This document shows positions 14,634-18,146 of a stretch of DNA of 18,146 nucleotides, piece after piece (within the stretch, counting starts at the first letter, position 1; each line of letters begins with the position of its first letter). The stretch is taken from positions 4,709 to 22,854 of the forward strand of contig DPKU01000182.1 in the NCBI GenBank assembly GCA_003542355.1, in the 5' to 3' direction. Both the position numbers and the translations under genes were made by a program. Under the pieces are notes generated by a model that saw nothing but the letters and a program-made list of their open reading frames with translations, did no database searches and was not told the origin of the DNA. Source of the stretch: Clostridiales bacterium. GTDB taxonomy: Bacteria > Bacillota > Clostridia > Peptostreptococcales > Anaerovoracaceae.

Positions 14634-15761
14634 ATGAGCAGACAGAACATGGAACCGGAAACCAGGCCTTATGTGCCCTGGACGCTGATGAACGATTTTC
14701 TGACGGATGCATTTGCCGGCTACGGCGTGCCTCTGGAAGATGCAGCCATCTGTGCTGACGTACTGCTGGAAAGCGACCGGCGAGGCATCGAGAGCCACGG
14801 CTGCAATCGATTCAAACCCATCTATATCGACCGTATCAAAGCCGGGATCCAAAAACCGGCAACAGACATCCTGACTCTGCGGGAAACCGCGGCTACGGCG
14901 GTTTTAGACGCTCAGGACGGCATGGGGATGGTGGCCTCTTACCGGGCGATGGAAATGGCCATCACAAAAGCCCGCCAATGCGGCGTATCCTTTGTGACGG
15001 TGCGCAACTCTACCCATTACGGCATCGCAGGCTATTGGTCCTCCATGGCAACTAAGGCTGGGATGATCGGTATCAACGGCACCAATGCCCGCCCCTCCAT
15101 TGCGCCCACCTTCGGCGTGGAAAATATGCTGGGCACCAATCCGCTGACCATCGGCTTTCCCACCGACGAAGATTTTCCGTTCATGCTGGACTGCGCGACC
15201 TCGATCATACAGCGCGGCCGAATCGAATACTATGCCCGGACGGGACAACCTACGCCTGCGGGGACGGTGATCGGCAGCGACGGCAATGCAAAGACCGACA
15301 GCATTCAGATCCTGAAGGATCTGAATGCTGGCCAGGCCGCCCTGACGCCTTTGGGAGGCAGCGGAGAGGACCTGGGCGGCTATAAAGGCTACGGCTATGC
15401 CACGGCGGTGGAAATCTTGTCGGCAGCCCTTCAGGCTGGTTCCTTCCTCCATGGACTCAGTGGTATCGGAGCAGATGGAAACCTGCAACCCTATCATCTG
15501 GGACATTTTTTTATCGTGGTCGACCCTCAGGCTTTTATGGGGTTGGATTCGTTTAGAAAGACAGCGGGAGATATTCTGCGCACCCTGCGGGCATCGAAAA
15601 AAGCCCCGGGGCAGGAGCGAATTTACACAGCGGGAGAAAAGGAATATCTGACGTGGCTGGAACGAAAGGATTTGGGCGTACCTATAGGAGACTCTGTACA
15701 GAAAGAAGTGTTGTATGTGCGTGACGAGTTGGGACTGCCGTATCGATTCCCCTTTGAATAA
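14634..15761 (+). CDS. Ldh2-family NAD(P)-dependent oxidoreductase (malate/L-lactate dehydrogenase type)
   Basis: This cytoplasmic 2-hydroxyacid dehydrogenase of the MDH2/LDH2 superfamily has 375 residues. The family includes malate, lactate, ureidoglycolate, sulfolactate and 2,3-diketogulonate enzymes, so the substrate cannot be named. The ATG at 14634 is preceded by AAGGAA inside the end of apbE and lies 1 nt after the apbE stop. An in-frame upstream ATG at 14541 is internal to apbE and unlikely. Motifs: SHG at 54-56, the proposed catalytic H128 in NSTHYGIAGYW, the NINGT-like segment GINGTNARPSIAP, the GTNP motif near 167, and DLGGYKGYG with K251. Pairing with apbE suggests cotranscription rather than shared function. 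A convergent TSUP exporter lies just downstream, so hydroxyacid or sulfonate metabolism is possible but unproven. Confidence 0.88.
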   Translation: MSRQNMEPETRPYVPWTLMNDFLTDAFAGYGVPLEDAAICADVLLESDRRGIESHGCNRFKPIYIDRIKAGIQKPATDILTLRETAATAVLDAQDGMGMVASYRAMEMAITKARQCGVSFVTVRNSTHYGIAGYWSSMATKAGMIGINGTNARPSIAPTFGVENMLGTNPLTIGFPTDEDFPFMLDCATSIIQRGRIEYYARTGQPTPAGTVIGSDGNAKTDSIQILKDLNAGQAALTPLGGSGEDLGGYKGYGYATAVEILSAALQAGSFLHGLSGIGADGNLQPYHLGHFFIVVDPQAFMGLDSFRKTAGDILRTLRASKKAPGQERIYTAGEKEYLTWLERKDLGVPIGDSVQKEVLYVRDELGLPYRFPFE

Positions 15762-15779
15762 AGAAGCAGAATGATTTTC

Positions 15780-15809
15780 GGCCCGGATCAGAAAAACAGA
15801 TCCAGGGCC
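15780..15809. repeat. Inverted repeat between convergent genes
   Basis: GGCCCGGATC (15780-15789) is the reverse complement of GATCCAGGGCC (15799-15809) except for one bulged base, with a 9-nt A-rich loop. It overlaps the stop codon of the minus-strand TSUP gene and lies 18 bp after the Ldh2 stop. No T run follows on either strand, so it is at best a weak or atypical terminator for the convergent pair. Confidence 0.45.
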
Positions 15810-16561
15810 AGTTTCCCCAGGAGCAGCAGCACCGCGATGGTCATCATGATGCGGATGAAGCCGGCTCCTTTTTTGATGGCCATGCCCGAACCCACAAGAT
15901 TTCCCGCGATGCTGCAGGCTGCCGTGAGAAGGGCGATCTGGTAGATCACCAGGCCTGCGACAACAAAGGAGACAGCGGAAGCGCCGTTGGAAGCGATGTT
16001 CATGATCTTCGCATTGCCCGAGGCAGTCCGCAGATCGAATTTCATCACGCCGGAGAAGATAGCGATGGCAAAGGTGCCGGTGCCGGGACCGATCATGCCG
16101 TCGTAGAAACCCAGAACGAGGCCCATCGTCAAAGCAAGCAGGGTCACCTTCTTTTTAGAGAGTTTTTCAAATCCGCTCGTTTCGCCGAAATCTCTTTTCA
16201 GCAGCAGGAAGATGGCGGCAAAAGGAAGCACAAAGACCAGGATCTTCTGAAAAACCGTGGGATCCAGCATCAGGACGATCCGGGAAGCTGCCACTGCGCC
16301 CACAACAGCTGTGGAGGCTGAGATGAAAGCAATCCTTAAGTTGACAGACCCGCTTTTCAGAAAGCGCGCTGCCGCAAATAGAGTTCCCCAGGCTGAAGAG
16401 AACTTGTTGCAGGCAAAAGCCGTCTGGGTAGGCAATCCCGTAAACAAATATGCCGGAAGGCTGATGCAGCCGCCTCCGCCGGCCACGGAATCAACAAAGC
16501 CTGCCAGAAAAGTCATCAGGCAGACGAACAGGATCATGGGAAGGGGGAGGATATCTAACAT
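15788..16561 (-). CDS. TSUP (TauE/SafE) family membrane transporter
   Basis: This is a 257-residue polytopic membrane protein with about eight hydrophobic segments in two related halves. The first half carries the TSUP signature DSVAGGGGCISLPAYLF (near residue 24), and the second half has the equivalent GFYDGMIGPGTGTF (about 157-170). Family members move sulfite, sulfonates, sulfoacetate, thiosulfate or other small anions. The direction and substrate are unknown here. The ATG at 16561 has only a weak purine-rich site (AGAAG). The promoter is at 16596-16624. The gene converges on the Ldh2-type dehydrogenase, and the rnfAB genes lie upstream behind a strong terminator, so it is an independent unit. 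Confidence 0.92.
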   Translation of the reverse strand: MLDILPLPMILFVCLMTFLAGFVDSVAGGGGCISLPAYLFTGLPTQTAFACNKFSSAWGTLFAAARFLKSGSVNLRIAFISASTAVVGAVAASRIVLMLDPTVFQKILVFVLPFAAIFLLLKRDFGETSGFEKLSKKKVTLLALTMGLVLGFYDGMIGPGTGTFAIAIFSGVMKFDLRTASGNAKIMNIASNGASAVSFVVAGLVIYQIALLTAACSIAGNLVGSGMAIKKGAGFIRIMMTIAVLLLLGKLALDLFF

Positions 16562-16595
16562 AGGCGTTCACTTCTTTCTCTCAGTATTACGAATC

Positions 16596-16624
16596 ATTGT
16601 ACTTCAGGAATCTGTAAAAAACAA
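16596..16624 (-). promoter_or_regulatory. Predicted TSUP promoter, overlapping the rnfB terminator tail
   Basis: Minus strand: -35 TTGTTT (16624-16619), 17-bp spacer, -10 TACAAT (16601-16596). The -35 is made of the T run of the terminator at 16615-16649, so terminator and promoter share bases. Confidence 0.55.
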
Positions 16625-16649
16625 CCGGCTTCCCTGACGGGAAGCCGGT
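16615..16649 (-). terminator. Rho-independent terminator of the rnf operon
   Basis: On the minus strand ACCGGCTTCCC pairs perfectly with GGGAAGCCGGT around GTCA and is followed by TGTTTTTT. It lies 25 nt past the rnfB stop. Confidence 0.95.
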
Positions 16650-16674
16650 ATCTTGATTCAATTCTTCGGGCAGA

Positions 16675-17526
16675 CTACTGAGCAGCTGTTTCTGCTTCTG
16701 CTGCGACCACAGGCTTCACTGCTTTGACTCTGGGGATCATGTGAATGATATCCTTGGGGCAAGCCTTGACACACAGTCCGCAGTTCGTGCATTTGATCGG
16801 ATCGATCTTTGCGATGTTGTCTACAACGTGGACCGCATCGAACTTGCATGCCTTTTCGCAGAGTTTGCAGGCGATGCATCCCACCTCGCAGATATCCTTG
16901 GTCCGTTTTCCGGTATCCTTGGAACTGCAGGACACGTATACCCGGCTTTTGGTTGGGATCATGTCGATGATCCGCTGGGGACACTCTTTGGCACACATGT
17001 TGCATCCCACACAATTGTCACGATTGACCAAGGCCACTCCATTGCAGATATTGATGGCATCGTACTTACAGACTTCCACGCAGTCTCCGTATCCGATGCA
17101 TCCGTACTTGCAGGAGTTGGGACCGCCGAAAAATTGCTTGACCGAAGCACAGGTTTTATAGCCTTGATATTCCATATCTTTTTTAGTGAGGTCCGTCAAA
17201 CCCGCACACATGACCGCTGCCACGATGGGTTCGGCGGCTACTGCGTCCACACCCAGTAATGCGCCGATGGCCGCAGCTACCGATGCGCCGCCGGGGGTGC
17301 ATAAATTGGGGGCAACGCCATTTGGATCGGTGGCCAGGGCCGATGCATAATCGTCACAACCCGCATAGCCGCAAGCTCCGCAATTGGCACCAGGCAGCGC
17401 CTCTCTGATGTTTGCCGCCGTCTCGTCCACCGGTACCGCCATAAATTTGGCGGCCAGTGTCAGGATCACGGCTGCGATAAATCCCACACCTACGACAAGA
17501 ACGACAGGAGCAACAAATGCTGACAT
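16675..17526 (-). CDS. rnfB: Electron transport complex subunit RnfB (multi-cluster ferredoxin subunit)
   Basis: This is the iron-sulfur entry subunit of the Rnf complex, which couples ferredoxin oxidation and NAD+ reduction to ion pumping. It has 283 residues. The N-terminal membrane anchor covers about 5-28. A 4Fe-4S domain holds C49, C52, C57 and C76 (ANCGACGYAGC). Ferredoxin-type motifs then follow: C139/C143/C149/C153; C172/C175/C178/C182; C217/C220/C223/C227; C246/C249/C252/C256. Extra cysteines at 107, 126, 200 and 213 could hold a further cluster. At least five clusters are therefore supported, as in clostridial RnfB rather than the shorter proteobacterial form. An alanine/glutamate-rich tail ends the protein. 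A very strong AAGGAGG precedes the ATG. The gene lies 12 nt after rnfA and is the last gene of the operon. Confidence 0.96.
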   Translation of the reverse strand: MSAFVAPVVLVVGVGFIAAVILTLAAKFMAVPVDETAANIREALPGANCGACGYAGCDDYASALATDPNGVAPNLCTPGGASVAAAIGALLGVDAVAAEPIVAAVMCAGLTDLTKKDMEYQGYKTCASVKQFFGGPNSCKYGCIGYGDCVEVCKYDAINICNGVALVNRDNCVGCNMCAKECPQRIIDMIPTKSRVYVSCSSKDTGKRTKDICEVGCIACKLCEKACKFDAVHVVDNIAKIDPIKCTNCGLCVKACPKDIIHMIPRVKAVKPVVAAEAETAAQ

Positions 17527-17538
17527 ATAAGTACCTCC

Positions 17539-18132
17539 TTACATTCCGAATATGCCGTCGATCATGCCCGAGAATCCCATAAAGGAAAGACTCAGGATGG
17601 AAGCGGCGATCAAAGTGGATGCGATCCCTTTAAAGGATTCCGGATAATCATTGGCCTCGATCCGTCCGCGGACGCCCGCAAAGAGGAACATGGCCAGCAT
17701 AAAGCCGATACCTGCGCCAAAGGAATTCAGCAGCGATTGCGCAAATCCATATCCTTCGTCGATGTTCAGTACCGTAACCCCCAGTACTGCGCAGTTCGTG
17801 GTGATCAGCGGCAAGTAAACACCCAGGCCCTTATGGAGCGCAGGGACGTATTTTTTTAAGGCGATCTCCACCAGCTGCACCAGTGCGGCGATGACCAGGA
17901 TGAATACGATGGTCTGCATGTATCCGATGCCATTGGGTTCCAGCAGGAGGTTTTGGATCGGCCAGGTGGCTGCGGTGGCCATGACCATAACGAATACAAC
18001 GGCCATGGACATACCCATGGCGGAATCCAATTTCTTGGATACCCCCAGGAACGGGCAGATGCCCAGGAATCTGACCAGTACAAAGTTGTTGGCAAGGACA
18101 GCTCCCATAATGATGATGATTGCTTCTCTCAT
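17539..18132 (-). CDS. rnfA: Electron transport complex subunit RnfA
   Basis: This is an integral membrane subunit of the Rnf ferredoxin:NAD+ oxidoreductase, with six predicted membrane helices and 197 residues. Family motifs are GAVLANNFVLVRFLGICPFLGVSKK near the N-terminus (split here as GAVLANNFVLVRF and LGICPFLGVSKK) and LPLITTNCAVLG in the middle. These hold the conserved cysteines thought to ligate an iron-sulfur centre at the membrane interface. The ATG at 18132 sits 9 nt after GGAGG. A TTG at 18141 touches the ribosome site directly and is unlikely. The usual order is rnfC-D-G-E-A-B, so rnfE should lie immediately to the right of the window. Confidence 0.96.
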   Translation of the reverse strand: MREAIIIIMGAVLANNFVLVRFLGICPFLGVSKKLDSAMGMSMAVVFVMVMATAATWPIQNLLLEPNGIGYMQTIVFILVIAALVQLVEIALKKYVPALHKGLGVYLPLITTNCAVLGVTVLNIDEGYGFAQSLLNSFGAGIGFMLAMFLFAGVRGRIEANDYPESFKGIASTLIAASILSLSFMGFSGMIDGIFGM

Positions 18133-18146
18133 TACTGACAACCTCC

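Noticed and set aside
1..18146. CRISPR array, tRNA/rRNA genes, insertion sequences, riboswitches
   Set aside because: No regularly spaced direct repeats, transposase motifs, tRNA-like cloverleafs or recognisable riboswitch cores were seen on either strand by eye.

Overview
The window looks like chromosome of an obligately anaerobic Clostridia-type Firmicute. The evidence is an oxygen-sensitive class III ribonucleotide reductase, the end of an Rnf (ferredoxin:NAD+ oxidoreductase) operon, a DUF362/ferredoxin protein, several short-signal lipoproteins (four with MKK-type N-termini), and strong AGGAGG-type ribosome sites with sigma-A-like promoters. No transposase, integrase, tRNA, rRNA or CRISPR array was found.

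Left part (1-7141, plus strand). A multidomain PAS-GGDEF-PAS-GGDEF-EAL cyclic-di-GMP protein runs in from the left edge. It is followed 9 nt later by nrdG, the radical-SAM activase of the anaerobic ribonucleotide reductase. nrdD has its own promoter, preceded by two NrdR-box-like sites exactly 32 bp apart. NrdD carries a C-terminal thioredoxin/glutaredoxin-like domain with a CPNC motif, which suggests a built-in or tethered reductant. A strong hairpin separates nrdD from a DUF362 ferredoxin-domain gene, and a bidirectional terminator closes this part.

Middle (7152-12602, mostly minus strand). In order of increasing coordinate there is an unknown lipoprotein with a good extended -10 promoter and an ACT-less homoserine dehydrogenase whose promoter is overlaid by a large inverted repeat. 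Next comes a decayed LytTR response-regulator fragment on the plus strand, then a three-lipoprotein operon. Transcription of that operon runs from high to low coordinate: two small paralogous helical lipoproteins, a 22-bp perfect palindrome that resembles a terminator, and a large clostripain-family (C11) lipoprotein protease. This operon is preceded by a TATAAT box with a poor -35 and a compound palindrome just upstream, as expected for an activated promoter. It is the best candidate in the window for an undescribed system.

Right part (12659-18146). A redox and flavin cluster holds a Gx-transporter/heptaprenyl-diphosphate-synthase-component-I gene and a NusG-domain-II gene on the minus strand. 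These diverge, with only 10 bp between start codons, from apbE (FAD:protein FMN transferase) and a coupled Ldh2-family dehydrogenase. A TSUP (TauE/SafE) exporter and rnfB-rnfA follow on the minus strand. ApbE flavinylates Rnf subunits in known systems, so apbE close to rnfAB makes functional sense. The rest of the rnf operon (probably rnfC, D, G and E) should lie to the right of the window.
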